A DNA stretch of 64,000 nucleotides from an uncultured Prevotella sp. (GCA_902464615.1 CABQKA010000001.1:248001-312000); one strand, 5' to 3'. Shown: positions 25,392 through 34,112, counted from the first letter of the stretch. Numbers and translations: made by a program. Notes: generated from the letters alone by a model not told the origin.

Positions 25392-25886
25392 ATGAAAAAT
25401 TTTGCCGCTATCGACTTTGAAACCGCCAACAGCGAACGCTCCAGCGTATGTAGCGCAGGCATCGTCATTGTCCGCGACGGCTGCGTCACAGACCGCATCT
25501 ACGAGCTCATCCGCCCCCTGCCCGGGCACTACGACTACTGGAACACGCGCGTCCACGGGCTCACCGCCGCCGACACTGCCGCCGCCGACCCCTTCCCCGC
25601 CGTCTGGGCACGCATCGCCCCGCGCATCGAGGGGCTTACCCTCGTGGCGCACAACAGCCCTTTCGACAAAGGCTGCCTGCGCGCCGCCTTCGCGGCCTAC
25701 GGCCTGCCCTGGCCCGGATACCGTTTCCGCTGCACGTGCCGCGCCTCCCGCCGCGTCTTCGGCTCCACGTTGCCCGACCACCGCCTCCCGACGGTCGCCG
25801 CACGCTGCGGCTTCGACCTGACACGCCACCACGACGCCCTGGCCGACGCCGAGGCCTGCGCCTGGATTGCCCTGTCCATTCTCTGA
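25392..25886 (+). CDS. DnaQ-like 3'-5' exonuclease (DEDDh)
   Basis: This 164-residue single-domain exonuclease has the DEDDh residues: D8 and E10 in I-D-F-E-T-A, a second aspartate in A-H-N-S-P-F-D, and H...D in H-H-D-A-L-A-D-A. It resembles the DNA polymerase III epsilon proofreading domain but lacks the polymerase-binding tail. It is therefore more likely a stand-alone nuclease acting on DNA or RNA ends. It has its own promoter and ends at a strong bidirectional hairpin (25914-25965). Confidence 0.9.
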   Translation: MKNFAAIDFETANSERSSVCSAGIVIVRDGCVTDRIYELIRPLPGHYDYWNTRVHGLTAADTAAADPFPAVWARIAPRIEGLTLVAHNSPFDKGCLRAAFAAYGLPWPGYRFRCTCRASRRVFGSTLPDHRLPTVAARCGFDLTRHHDALADAEACAWIALSIL

Positions 25887-25913
25887 ACCGGCTCACCCGA
25901 CACCGTCCGGCAC

Positions 25914-25965
25914 AACGCGCGGCGCCCCGTCCCGGCACTTCCGCCAGAACGGGGCGCCGCGCGTT
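25914..25965. terminator. Bidirectional hairpin between exonuclease and protease genes
   Basis: A perfect 17-bp stem (AACGCGCGGCGCCCCGT, 25914-25930, with 25949-25965) encloses an 18-nt loop. It lies between convergent genes. There is no long T tract. Confidence 0.7.
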
Positions 25966-26015
25966 ACGCTCCGAAGCAATCGGGCGGCACTCGCCGCCCG
26001 GCCATCCGCGCCGGC

Positions 26016-26945
26016 CTACTGCACGAGGAAATCGTAGAACGGGGTGTACAGCCTGTCGTTTACCGTCAGATACAACCGGCCGCGACGGAAATCATACACC
26101 TGGTCGAAGCGTTGCAGGAAGTTGCTGCCCATGACACCGTCCATCTCGGCCGAGGCCTGCACTCCCACACGGATACCCGACAAAGCACCGGGCACGCGGG
26201 GCAACGACAGGCCGCCCACCGACACGCTGTCAAAATAGACGTTCTCCAAGCGTCCGCCGGTCTGCGTGGTGCCGGATAAGGAAGAAATGGCAAACGGCGC
26301 TTGCCGCCCCCGCAGTCCGTGCCGCTCCACGAACGGTGTGTTCAGGTCTATCACGCGGTCCGAACCGGTATCCACTTCCAGCCATACGTCGTACGCCTCT
26401 CCCATAAACGCCACGCGCACCGGAACTACCGGCACGCCCAGGCGATAATCCATCGGGAGGCATTCCGCCCCGGCCGGAGCCAGCGAATCGGCTGGGGAAT
26501 AAAGGTAAATGGCGCGTTCCGCATAGCTCACCCGCACCAGGAAACGGCGCAGGCAGGACAGTCCCAGCACGCCGTCCCACGCATCGGGCGGATAAGGGAT
26601 GGCGATGAATCTCAAACTGTCCACCCACGTATGCCCTAAGCGCAGACGCTGCGTCCCGTCCGTCATGGATACGCGCTCCGTAGAGTTGGCCCCGCCGTTA
26701 AGCGCCTCGCCCGCGAAGCGGACTGCACCGGCCACGCGCGGCGACCGCGCGTTGAGCACCACGTCCGTGGCCCCCGTGTCCACAAGGAAACGGAACGGCA
26801 TCGTATCGTTATTCACCCTTAGTTCGACATACATCCGCCGGTCCGCTCCGAGACGGAAGGGCACCGTGTCGACCGGGACAGGCTGGGCATAGCCCGTCAG
26901 GCAAGCGGCCAGAACCGCAAGCAAGGAAAGCAGCATTCTCTTCAT
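26016..26945 (-). CDS. Secreted two-lobed retropepsin-like aspartic protease
   Basis: This 309-residue exported protein has a signal peptide ending T-G-Y-A-Q. It has two aspartic-protease active-site motifs: L-V-D-T-G-A-T at 56-58 and L-E-V-D-T-G-S at 192-194. Each is followed by hydrophobic flap-like segments and a D-G-V-[LM]-G pattern. One chain thus carries both half-sites, as in pepsin, where retroviral enzymes need a dimer. It is probably a periplasmic or surface protease; the substrate is unknown. The promoter lies at 26975-26982. A PDZ domain, often seen in relatives, is absent. Confidence 0.87.
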   Translation of the reverse strand: MKRMLLSLLAVLAACLTGYAQPVPVDTVPFRLGADRRMYVELRVNNDTMPFRFLVDTGATDVVLNARSPRVAGAVRFAGEALNGGANSTERVSMTDGTQRLRLGHTWVDSLRFIAIPYPPDAWDGVLGLSCLRRFLVRVSYAERAIYLYSPADSLAPAGAECLPMDYRLGVPVVPVRVAFMGEAYDVWLEVDTGSDRVIDLNTPFVERHGLRGRQAPFAISSLSGTTQTGGRLENVYFDSVSVGGLSLPRVPGALSGIRVGVQASAEMDGVMGSNFLQRFDQVYDFRRGRLYLTVNDRLYTPFYDFLVQ

Positions 26946-26974
26946 AGCGCAAACCTCTCAAATCATTACGCCGG

Positions 26975-26982
26975 CAAAGTTA
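26975..26982 (-). promoter_or_regulatory. Promoter -7 box for the aspartic protease gene
   Basis: TAACTTTG on the minus strand, 30 bp before the start. Confidence 0.72.
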
Positions 26983-27000
26983 CGGAAAAACGTTACACGC

Positions 27001-27063
27001 ACGGGGCTAAGGCCCGTCGGAAGCGGGCTAAGCCCCGTCGCCACGGCCCTTAGCCCCGTCGCT
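27001..27063. repeat. 21-bp-unit intergenic array, copy 5 (3 units)
   Basis: Units start at 27001, 27022 and 27043. Unit 1 (ACGGGGCTAAGGCCCGT) and the reverse complement of unit 3 match at 16 of 17 positions, so unit 2 would form the loop. It lies between divergent promoters. Confidence 0.92.
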
Positions 27064-27159
27064 GCGGCACGAAGTGCCCGGCCGCGGCGCCTGTTCCCGC
27101 CACCTTCCCCGTCGCTCCCCTTTTTACGGAAAAGCCGCCACGCGCTGACAGATTTTTCG

Positions 27160-27167
27160 TAACTTTG
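27160..27167 (+). promoter_or_regulatory. Promoter -7 box for the tdk-ABC pair
   Basis: TAACTTTG, 22 bp before the thymidine kinase start. Confidence 0.75.
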
Positions 27168-27188
27168 CCTCCCGCTATCCCATCCATC

Positions 27189-27803
27189 ATGCACCCTTAC
27201 CAAGAAGAAAACCCGCACCGCGGCCGCATCGAGGTCATCTGCGGTTCCATGTTCTCGGGCAAGACCGAAGAGCTCATCCGCCGCTTGAAGCGCGCCCGCA
27301 TCGCCCGCCAGCGGGTGGAAATCTACAAACCGTCCATCGACACCCGCTACGCCGAGGCCGACGTCGTTTCCCACGACAGCAACTCCATATCCTCCACGCC
27401 CGTCGACGCCGCGGCCAGCATCCTGCTGCTGGCCGGCGAGGCCGAAGTGGTAGGCATCGACGAGGCGCAGTTTTTCGACAACGGCCTCCCCGACGTATGC
27501 AACGCACTGGCCAACAGCGGGAAGCGCATCATCATAGCCGGACTCGACATGGACTTCAAGGGCGTCCCCTTCGGCCCTATGCCCGCGTTGTGTGCCATCG
27601 CCGACGAAGTGACCAAGGTACACGCCATCTGCCTGCGCTGCGGCGCCCCGGCCTACGTGTCCCACCGCATCGTGGCGGACGACCGGCGCGTCATGCTGGG
27701 CGAGAAGGAAGAATATGAGCCGCTCTGCCGCAGCTGCTACCAGAAGGCACTGCATGGAGACGACGCAAAGGCCGCACAGGGCGGCACGCCACATCATGGC
27801 TGA
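27189..27803 (+). CDS. tdk: Thymidine kinase (type II)
   Basis: Phosphorylates thymidine to dTMP in the salvage pathway. The 204-residue protein has the P-loop G-S-M-F-S-G-K-T at residues 19-26, the Walker B-like G-I-D-E-A-Q-F-F, the lasso segment, and four zinc-binding cysteines (C-L-R-C and C-R-S-C). Length is typical. The start at 27189 is chosen over an upstream ATG at 27165 because the promoter box ends at 27167. The stop overlaps the ABC ATPase start by 8 bases. thyA, the de novo dTMP route, lies 3 kb downstream. Confidence 0.95.
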   Translation: MHPYQEENPHRGRIEVICGSMFSGKTEELIRRLKRARIARQRVEIYKPSIDTRYAEADVVSHDSNSISSTPVDAAASILLLAGEAEVVGIDEAQFFDNGLPDVCNALANSGKRIIIAGLDMDFKGVPFGPMPALCAIADEVTKVHAICLRCGAPAYVSHRIVADDRRVMLGEKEEYEPLCRSCYQKALHGDDAKAAQGGTPHHG

Positions 27804-28593
27804 GCCGGCAGCCGGCGGACGCACGGCCGCCCTGCGCATCGCCGGCCTCACTACGGGCTACGGGCGGGGGAGGCGGCGACGGGTCGTCTCGGCCGGACTT
27901 TCGGCCGCACTGCCCGAAGGCTCGCTCACGGCACTGCTGGGCACGAACGGGGCGGGCAAGAGCACCTTGCTGCGCACTTTGGCGGGGCTGCTCCCGCCGC
28001 TGGACGGCGAGGTGCGGTGGAACGGACTGCGTCTGGACGACTACACGGCCCGGACACTGCCCCGGACGGTGGCCGTCGTCCTCACGGGGCGGCCGGCAGC
28101 AGCCGGGCTGACCGTGGCGGACGTCGTACGCATGGGCCGCATGCCCTACACGGGATTCAGCGGACGCCTTTCCGCACACGACCTCGACGTGGCGGACCAT
28201 GCCATGGAACTGGCCGGGGCCGCCCGTCTACGCGACCGCGACATGGCCGGACTGAGCGACGGCGAACGGCAGCGCGCCATGATTGCCAAGGCCCTGGCAC
28301 AGCAGACACCCGCCATACTGCTCGACGAACCGACCGCCTTCCTGGACTTTCCGGGCAAGGTGGCCATGCTCCGTCTGCTGCGCGACCTGGCCGTCCGACA
28401 CGGGAAGACCATTCTTTTCTCCTCACACGACCTCGAACTTACGTTCCAGACGGTGGAGCGGCTGTGGCTGCTTTCGCCCCGCGGCATCACGGAAGGCTCG
28501 CCCCGCGAGCTGGCCGCCGACGGCAGCCTTGAGCGTTTCTTCCCAACCGACGGCGCACGCTTCGACCGCCGCTCGCTCCGCTTCACCGTCTGA
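27796..28593 (+). CDS. Orphan FecE-type ABC transporter ATPase
   Basis: This 265-residue ABC ATPase has Walker A G-T-N-G-A-G-K-S-T at 49-57, signature L-S-D-G-E at 153-157, Walker B I-L-L-D-E-P at 174-179, and the switch histidine in S-S-H-D-L. It is most like the ATPases of iron-siderophore/cobalamin importers (FecE/BtuD), which work with a FecCD-type permease and a binding protein. No such genes adjoin; the neighbours are thymidine kinase and topB. The start overlaps the tdk stop by 8 bases, implying coupling. The transport substrate cannot be assigned. Confidence 0.88.
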   Translation: MAEPAAGGRTAALRIAGLTTGYGRGRRRRVVSAGLSAALPEGSLTALLGTNGAGKSTLLRTLAGLLPPLDGEVRWNGLRLDDYTARTLPRTVAVVLTGRPAAAGLTVADVVRMGRMPYTGFSGRLSAHDLDVADHAMELAGAARLRDRDMAGLSDGERQRAMIAKALAQQTPAILLDEPTAFLDFPGKVAMLRLLRDLAVRHGKTILFSSHDLELTFQTVERLWLLSPRGITEGSPRELAADGSLERFFPTDGARFDRRSLRFTV

Positions 28594-28632
28594 CCGTACC
28601 CGTTCCAACCCTAACTTCATCTCCTCTGCCTA

Positions 28633-30705
28633 ATGATTGTCTGCATAGCCGAAAAGCCGAGCGTCGCGACAGACATCGCGCACGTACTGGGAGCCAACGA
28701 ACGCCGTGAAGGTTACTTCGAAGGCAACGGTTACCAGGTGACGTGGACCTTCGGCCACCTCTGCGAACTGAAATACCCGGAAGACTACCGCCTGGAATGG
28801 AAGCGGTGGAGTCTGGCCGCGCTGCCCATGATTCCGCCCCGCTTCGGCATCCGCCTGAAACCGGACCGCGGCGTGGCCCGCCAGTTCGCCATCATCCAGA
28901 ACCTCATGCAGCAAGCCGACGCCATCATCAACTGCGGCGACGCCGGGCAGGAAGGCGAGCTTATCCAGCGGTGGGTGATGCAGAAAGCCGGAGCGAAATG
29001 CCCGGTCCGCCGCCTGTGGATTTCCTCCCTCACGGAAGAGGCCATCCGCGAAGGCTTCGCCACGCTGCGGCCTGCCTCGGACTACGAGCCTCTCTACGAG
29101 GCGGGACTGTGCCGCGCCATCGGCGACTGGCTGCTGGGCATGAACGCCACGCGCCTCTACACCTTGAAATACGGCCAGTCCGGCCGCGCGTCGGGCCCGC
29201 TCTCCATCGGCCGCGTACAGACGCCGACGCTCGCCCTCATCGTCCGCCGCCAGCAGGCCATAGCCCGCTTCACCCCAGAACCCTACTGGGTGCTCGCCAC
29301 CCAGTATCGCGGAACGACGTTCAACGCCGTGACAGGCGACCCCGCCGCGGACGAGCCGGCCCCACAGGCCGACGAGGAAAAAAGCGAGGCGCACGGCACG
29401 ATGCGTAAAGGTTTCGCCACCGAGGCCGAGGGGAAAGCAGCTCTGGAGCGTATCCGCGAGATGCCCTTCACCGTGACGGAAGTGACGAAAAAGAAAGGTA
29501 CAGAGGCGCCGCCGCGCCTGTTCGACCTGACGTCGCTCCAAGTGGAGTGCAACCGTAAGTTCGGCCTCTCGGCCGAACGCTCGCTGCAAATCATTCAAAG
29601 CCTTTACGAGAAAAAGGTGACGACCTATCCGCGCGTCGACACGACCTACCTGAGCGAGGATATTTACCCCAAGTGCAAGCAGATTCTCAACGGCATTGCG
29701 GGCCAGTACGGCGCGCTGCTCCAACCCTTGCGCGGGGCAGCGCTGCTGAAGCGGAAGCGCGTGTTCGACTCCTCGAAGGTGACAGACCACCATGCCATCA
29801 TCCCGACCGGCGTCGCGCCGCGCAACCTGACGGAGGAAGAACAGCAGGTCTACGACCTCGTAGCGCGGCGCTTCATCGCCGTGTTCTATCCCGACTGCCG
29901 CTTTTCTTCCACCACCGTCCTGGGCGAGACGGCCGACATCCCCTTCAAGGCTACCGGTAAGGTGATTCTCGAAGCGGGATGGCGCGCCGTGCTCAGCCCC
30001 GCCGCCGCGCCTGCGGACAAAGAGAACGAACGCCTCTTGCCCGATTTCGTCAAGGGCGAGAGCGGGCCGCACAGTCCCGAACTCACCCAGAAGATGACGC
30101 AGCCGCCCAAGCCTTACACCGAAGCCACGCTCCTGCGCGCCATGGAAACGGCCGGACGCACCGTCGACAACGAAGAGCTGCGCGACGCCCTCAAGGAAAA
30201 CGGCATAGGCCGGCCCTCCACGCGCGCGGCCATCATCGAGACCCTCTTCCGCCGCAACTACATCCGCCGCCAAGGCAAATCGCTCGTCGCCACACCGACC
30301 GGCACCGGACTCATCGGCATCATCAAGGCAGAGCTCCTCAAAAGCGCCGAACTCACCGGCATCTGGGAGAAGAAACTCCGCGAAATCGAGCGCCACGAAT
30401 ACAGCGCACAGCAGTTTATCGAGGAACTGAAAACCATGGTCGGCGAACTGGTGCAGCAGGTCCTGGCGGACAACGGCGGGCAACGCATCGCCGCCGAACC
30501 GGCCCCAACCCCGCAACCCGCCGCCACCGCGGCCGACGCACCGGAAGAGAAAGCGGAAAAGCCGAAACGGAAAATCGTCCGCGCAGGAAGCCCCTGCCCG
30601 AAATGCGGACAGGGAAAGGTCATCAAGGGGCACACGGCCTATGGCTGCTCCCGCTGGAAGGAAGGCTGCGACTGGCGCAAACCTTTCGACAAAAAGAAAC
30701 CGTAG
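28633..30705 (+). CDS. topB: DNA topoisomerase III
   Basis: A type IA topoisomerase that decatenates or relaxes DNA through a 5'-phosphotyrosine bond. The 690-residue protein has the TOPRIM domain (A-E-K-P-S-V-A near the start, D-A-G-Q-E-G-E) and the catalytic Tyr332 in T-Y-P-R-V-D. The usual P-R-T-D is P-R-V-D here. G-R-V-Q-T-P-T and G-I-G-R-P-S-T-R-A are also present. An acidic/Ala-Pro linker leads to one C-terminal zinc ribbon (C-P-K-C ... C-S-R-W-K-E-G-C). It lies 39 bp after the ABC ATPase gene on the same strand and may be part of that transcript. Confidence 0.95.
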   Translation: MIVCIAEKPSVATDIAHVLGANERREGYFEGNGYQVTWTFGHLCELKYPEDYRLEWKRWSLAALPMIPPRFGIRLKPDRGVARQFAIIQNLMQQADAIINCGDAGQEGELIQRWVMQKAGAKCPVRRLWISSLTEEAIREGFATLRPASDYEPLYEAGLCRAIGDWLLGMNATRLYTLKYGQSGRASGPLSIGRVQTPTLALIVRRQQAIARFTPEPYWVLATQYRGTTFNAVTGDPAADEPAPQADEEKSEAHGTMRKGFATEAEGKAALERIREMPFTVTEVTKKKGTEAPPRLFDLTSLQVECNRKFGLSAERSLQIIQSLYEKKVTTYPRVDTTYLSEDIYPKCKQILNGIAGQYGALLQPLRGAALLKRKRVFDSSKVTDHHAIIPTGVAPRNLTEEEQQVYDLVARRFIAVFYPDCRFSSTTVLGETADIPFKATGKVILEAGWRAVLSPAAAPADKENERLLPDFVKGESGPHSPELTQKMTQPPKPYTEATLLRAMETAGRTVDNEELRDALKENGIGRPSTRAAIIETLFRRNYIRRQGKSLVATPTGTGLIGIIKAELLKSAELTGIWEKKLREIERHEYSAQQFIEELKTMVGELVQQVLADNGGQRIAAEPAPTPQPAATAADAPEEKAEKPKRKIVRAGSPCPKCGQGKVIKGHTAYGCSRWKEGCDWRKPFDKKKP

Positions 30706-30728
30706 CCCGCTACACAGTCCTTCCGTCT

Positions 30729-30833
30729 CCCCGGCCTGTCCCCGCCGCCACGGGCCTTAGCCCCGGCGCCACGGGGACAGGCCGCGTTTTCACAGGGCTA
30801 AGGCCTGTTTGCGCCACCCTTAGCCACCTTGCC
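30729..30833. repeat. 21-bp-unit intergenic array, copy 6 (5 units)
   Basis: This is the longest array, with units at 30729, 30750, 30771, 30792 and 30813. Unit 4 is a palindrome with changed outer pairs (ACAGGGCTAAGGCCTGT). Unit 1 and unit 3 are reverse complements at 14 of 17 positions and share an unusual GACAGG/CCTGTC core, which argues for paired evolution. Confidence 0.85.
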
Positions 30834-30943
30834 GCTACGGCAGCGACAGAGGGGTCGCGAAACGGAATACAGTTCACAGGAAAGCAACCCCTTCGTCACT
30901 GGTTTGTCGCAGGCCACGCATTCCTTATTCCGCAAAAAAGCCT

Positions 30944-30951
30944 TAAATTTG
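30944..30951 (+). promoter_or_regulatory. Promoter -7 box of the thyA-folA-nucleotidase operon
   Basis: TAAATTTG, 24 bp before the thyA start. Confidence 0.72.
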
Positions 30952-30974
30952 CACACTGAAACCAGCCCATTCCC

Positions 30975-31769
30975 ATGAAACAATACCTTGACCTCCTCCG
31001 TCGCATTCTGGACGAAGGCGTGCGGAAGGAAGACCGCACCGGCACGGGGACGCTCAGCGTTTTCGGCCATCAGATGCGCTTCGACCTGGAAAAAGGCTTC
31101 CCGCTGCTGACCACCAAGAAGCTGCATCTGAAATCTATCATCTACGAACTGCTCTGGTTTCTCCGTGGCGACACGAACGTGCGCTATTTGCAGGAGAACG
31201 GCGTCCGTATATGGAACGAGTGGGCCGACGCCGACGGGTCGTTAGGGCCTATCTACGGCCGCCAGTGGCGCTCGTGGCCGGACTATTCCGGCGGACACAT
31301 CGACCAGATTGCGGACGTCGTGGACCAAATCAGGAGGAATCCGGATTCGCGCCGCCTCGTTGTCTCGTCGTGGAACGTGGCCGAACTGAAGGAAATGAAC
31401 CTGCCGCCCTGCCACCTGCTCTTCCAGTTCTACGTGGCCGAAGGCCGTCTCTCGCTCCAGCTTTACCAGCGCTCGGCGGACACCTTCCTTGGTGTGCCCT
31501 TCAACATCGCCAGCTACGCCCTGCTGCTCCAGATGGTGGCGCAGGTGTGCGGACTGCGCGCCGGCGACTTCGTGCATACGACAGGCGACACACACCTTTA
31601 CCTGAACCATCTCGACCAGGCGCGCCTGCAACTGACGCGGACACCGCGCCATCTTCCGCGCATAGTGATTAACCCAGACGTCAAGGACATCTTCAGCTTC
31701 CGCTACGAGGACTTCAGCCTCGAAGACTACGACCCTTGGCCTCACATCCCGGCTACCGTTTCCGTATGA
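30975..31769 (+). CDS. thyA: Thymidylate synthase
   Basis: Converts dUMP to dTMP using 5,10-methylene-tetrahydrofolate. The 264 residues equal the E. coli length, and the catalytic cysteine in L-P-P-C-H falls at C146 as in E. coli. R-T-G-T-G near residue 22, the Q-R-S-A-D phosphate-binding motif and F-N-I-A-S-Y are conserved. The last bases overlap the folA start (ATGA), so the enzyme that regenerates tetrahydrofolate is translationally coupled. Confidence 0.97.
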   Translation: MKQYLDLLRRILDEGVRKEDRTGTGTLSVFGHQMRFDLEKGFPLLTTKKLHLKSIIYELLWFLRGDTNVRYLQENGVRIWNEWADADGSLGPIYGRQWRSWPDYSGGHIDQIADVVDQIRRNPDSRRLVVSSWNVAELKEMNLPPCHLLFQFYVAEGRLSLQLYQRSADTFLGVPFNIASYALLLQMVAQVCGLRAGDFVHTTGDTHLYLNHLDQARLQLTRTPRHLPRIVINPDVKDIFSFRYEDFSLEDYDPWPHIPATVSV

Positions 31770-32263
31770 TACCGCCCATCACCCTTATCGCTGCCATCGC
31801 AGCCAACCGTGCTATCGGTTACCAGAACCGCTTACTCTATCATCTTCCAGCCGATATGCGCCGCTTCAAGGCGCTGACGACGGGTCACACCATTATTATG
31901 GGGCGCCGCACGTTCCTCTCCCTCCCGAAAGGCGCGCTCCCGCAACGGCGCAACGTGGTGCTTTCACGGCAGCCGGGCATCAGCTTCCCGGGCGCGGAGA
32001 CTTACCCCTCGCTTGAAGAAGCGCTGGCCTCGTGCCACGACGGGGAGGAAGTCTTCGTCATCGGCGGGGAGAGCGTCTACGCCGCCGCCATGCCGCTGGC
32101 CCGCCGCCTGTGCCTGACCCACATTGATGCCGTCCCCGAAGCCGCCGACGCATTCTTTCCAGCCCCCGACCCTGCCGAATGGCGCCTCTCATACTCCGAA
32201 CGGCACGAGCCGGACGAGAAAAACGCCTGGCCCTATACTTTCGCAGACTATGAACATATCTGA
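31766..32263 (+). CDS. folA: Dihydrofolate reductase
   Basis: Reduces the dihydrofolate produced by ThyA. The 165-residue protein starts I-T-L-I-A-A-I-A-A-N-R-A-I-G and has the NADPH-binding I-I-M-G-R-R-T-F and V-I-G-G-E-S-V-Y segments. The start at 31766 overlaps the thyA stop by four bases; an upstream ATG at 31736 would only add non-family residues. The nucleotidase start follows 7 bases after the stop. Confidence 0.96.
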   Translation: MIPPITLIAAIAANRAIGYQNRLLYHLPADMRRFKALTTGHTIIMGRRTFLSLPKGALPQRRNVVLSRQPGISFPGAETYPSLEEALASCHDGEEVFVIGGESVYAAAMPLARRLCLTHIDAVPEAADAFFPAPDPAEWRLSYSERHEPDEKNAWPYTFADYEHI

Positions 32264-32270
32264 ATCCATC

Positions 32271-34001
32271 ATGAAGCAACTGGCTCTCCTTTTCCTTACA
32301 CTTTGCACACTCGCCCTGCCGGCCCGTGAGAAGGAAGTGCGTCTCCGCATCCTCGAGACGTCCGACATTCACGGCAACTACTTTTCCTATGATTTCCTGG
32401 CCCGGAAGGCCGGCACCGGAGGGCTTTCCCGCGTCTGCACCTACGTGCGCAGCCAGCGCGAGGCCTTGGGCGAGGCGTCGGTCGTCCTGCTCGACAACGG
32501 CGACATCCTGCAAGGTCAGCCGTCGGCCTATTACTATAACTTCATCGATACCGTTTCGACCCACATCTGCGCGGCCATGCTCAACTACATGAAGTACGAT
32601 GCCGCCACGGTGGGAAACCATGACGTCGAAACGGGGCATCCAGTCTACGACCGCTGGGCGGCAGCCTGCGAGTTCCCCGTCACAGGCGCCAACGCTACCG
32701 ACTTGAGCACGGGCGCGCCTTACTGGAAGCCCTATGCCGTGGTGGAGCGGAACGGCGTGCGCATCGGCGTGCTGGGACTCGTCACGCCGGGCATCCCCAC
32801 CTGGCTGCCGGAAAAACTCTGGGAAGGGCTGCGCTTTGACGACATGGTGCAGACAGCACGCCGCTACGTGGCCGAACTGCGCGAAAAGGAAAAGGTGGAC
32901 CTCGTCGTCGGACTGTTCCACTCCGGCGTAGGCCGCGCGGACGCTACCGGCAACCTCAACGAAAACGCCACGCTCCAGGTGGCCCGCGAAGTGCCCGGCT
33001 TCGACCTCATCTTCTGCGGACACGACCACCGCAAGGCCGACCGCTGGGTGACCAACTCCGCCGGCGACAGTGTCCTTGTGCTCAATCCTGCTGCCCAAGG
33101 CGCCAACGTGGCCGAAGCAGACGTCACGCTGCGCTTCAAGGGGAAAAAACTCGTCGGCAAGCACGTCAGCGGACGCCTCGTGGACGTGACGCGGCTGGAA
33201 CCGGACGCAGACTTCTGCCGCGCCTTTGCCGCCCAGGAAGAAGCCGTCCGCAATTTCACGGACGAAGTCATCGGAAAAAATCTGAAGGCCCTGACGACAC
33301 AGCCCGCCTTCTTCGGCCCCTCCGCTTTCGTGGACCTCATCCACGACCTGCAACTCCAGCTCAGCGGCGCACAAGTCTCCTTCACCGCTCCCATCTCGTT
33401 CAACGCCTCCATACCGGCAGGCGACATCCACGTAAGCGACATGTTCAACCTCTACACTTACGAGAACCAGCTCTACGTGATGCAGCTCACCGGACAAGAA
33501 ATCAAGGACTACCTGGAATATTCCTACGCACACTGGACGCGGCAAATGAGCAGCCCCGAAGAACACATGCTGCGCTTCAGGCAGGGCGCCGACACGCTGA
33601 AAGACGCCTGGCAGCGCCTGGCCTCGCCCAGCTACAACTTCGACTCTGCCGCCGGCCTGCGCTATACGGTAGACCTCACCAAGCCGGAAGGTGAGAAAAT
33701 CGCCATCCTCGGAATGAGCAACGGAGACACGTTCGACCCGAAGGCGACCTACCGCGTGGCCGTCAACTCCTACCGCGGCAACGGCGGCGGCAACCTCCTG
33801 ACGGAAGGGGCCGGCATCCCGAAAGACAGTCTGCAGCAACGCATCGTGTGGAGCACAGACCGCGACCTGCGCTACTATCTCATGGAGACCATACGCAAGG
33901 CGGGCACCGTCGACGCCCGTCCGCGCGACGACTGGAAGTTCATTCCCGAAGAGTGGGCAAAGCAGGCCGCCCCGCGCGATGCGGAACTCCTGTTCCGCTA
34001 A
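32271..34001 (+). CDS. Exported 5'-nucleotidase / UDP-sugar hydrolase-type metallophosphoesterase
   Basis: This 576-residue periplasmic enzyme has a signal peptide from 32271 (L-A-L-L-F-L-T-L-C-T-L-A-L-P-A); an in-frame ATG at 32250 would place polar residues before it. The N-terminal metallophosphoesterase domain carries S-D-I-H-G-N (D32, H34), D-N-G-D, G-N-H-D and G-H-D-H. The C-terminal domain contains the substrate-binding region with N-S-Y-R-G-N-G-G-G-N-L-L. It probably dephosphorylates external nucleotides for salvage, which fits the operon with thyA-folA and the nearby tdk. 2',3'-cyclic phosphodiesterase activity is an alternative. Confidence 0.92.
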   Translation: MKQLALLFLTLCTLALPAREKEVRLRILETSDIHGNYFSYDFLARKAGTGGLSRVCTYVRSQREALGEASVVLLDNGDILQGQPSAYYYNFIDTVSTHICAAMLNYMKYDAATVGNHDVETGHPVYDRWAAACEFPVTGANATDLSTGAPYWKPYAVVERNGVRIGVLGLVTPGIPTWLPEKLWEGLRFDDMVQTARRYVAELREKEKVDLVVGLFHSGVGRADATGNLNENATLQVAREVPGFDLIFCGHDHRKADRWVTNSAGDSVLVLNPAAQGANVAEADVTLRFKGKKLVGKHVSGRLVDVTRLEPDADFCRAFAAQEEAVRNFTDEVIGKNLKALTTQPAFFGPSAFVDLIHDLQLQLSGAQVSFTAPISFNASIPAGDIHVSDMFNLYTYENQLYVMQLTGQEIKDYLEYSYAHWTRQMSSPEEHMLRFRQGADTLKDAWQRLASPSYNFDSAAGLRYTVDLTKPEGEKIAILGMSNGDTFDPKATYRVAVNSYRGNGGGNLLTEGAGIPKDSLQQRIVWSTDRDLRYYLMETIRKAGTVDARPRDDWKFIPEEWAKQAAPRDAELLFR

Positions 34002-34104
34002 TCGCCACGGCCACACCGGGCCGCTCCGCGCGCCGCACATGCGGGCTGCAAGAGTTTTTCCAAAACTTTTTCGCAGAAATATGCTTTGATTCCAAAAATT
34101 ATCG

Positions 34105-34112
34105 TACCTTTG
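34105..34112 (+). promoter_or_regulatory. Promoter -7 box for tRNA-Ser
   Basis: TACCTTTG, 41 bp before the tRNA 5' end. Confidence 0.75.

Noticed and set aside
28630..30633. 667-codon open frame on the minus strand across topB.
   Set aside because: It is antisense to a gene with full topoisomerase III motifs. Long antisense frames are expected at this GC content and codon usage.
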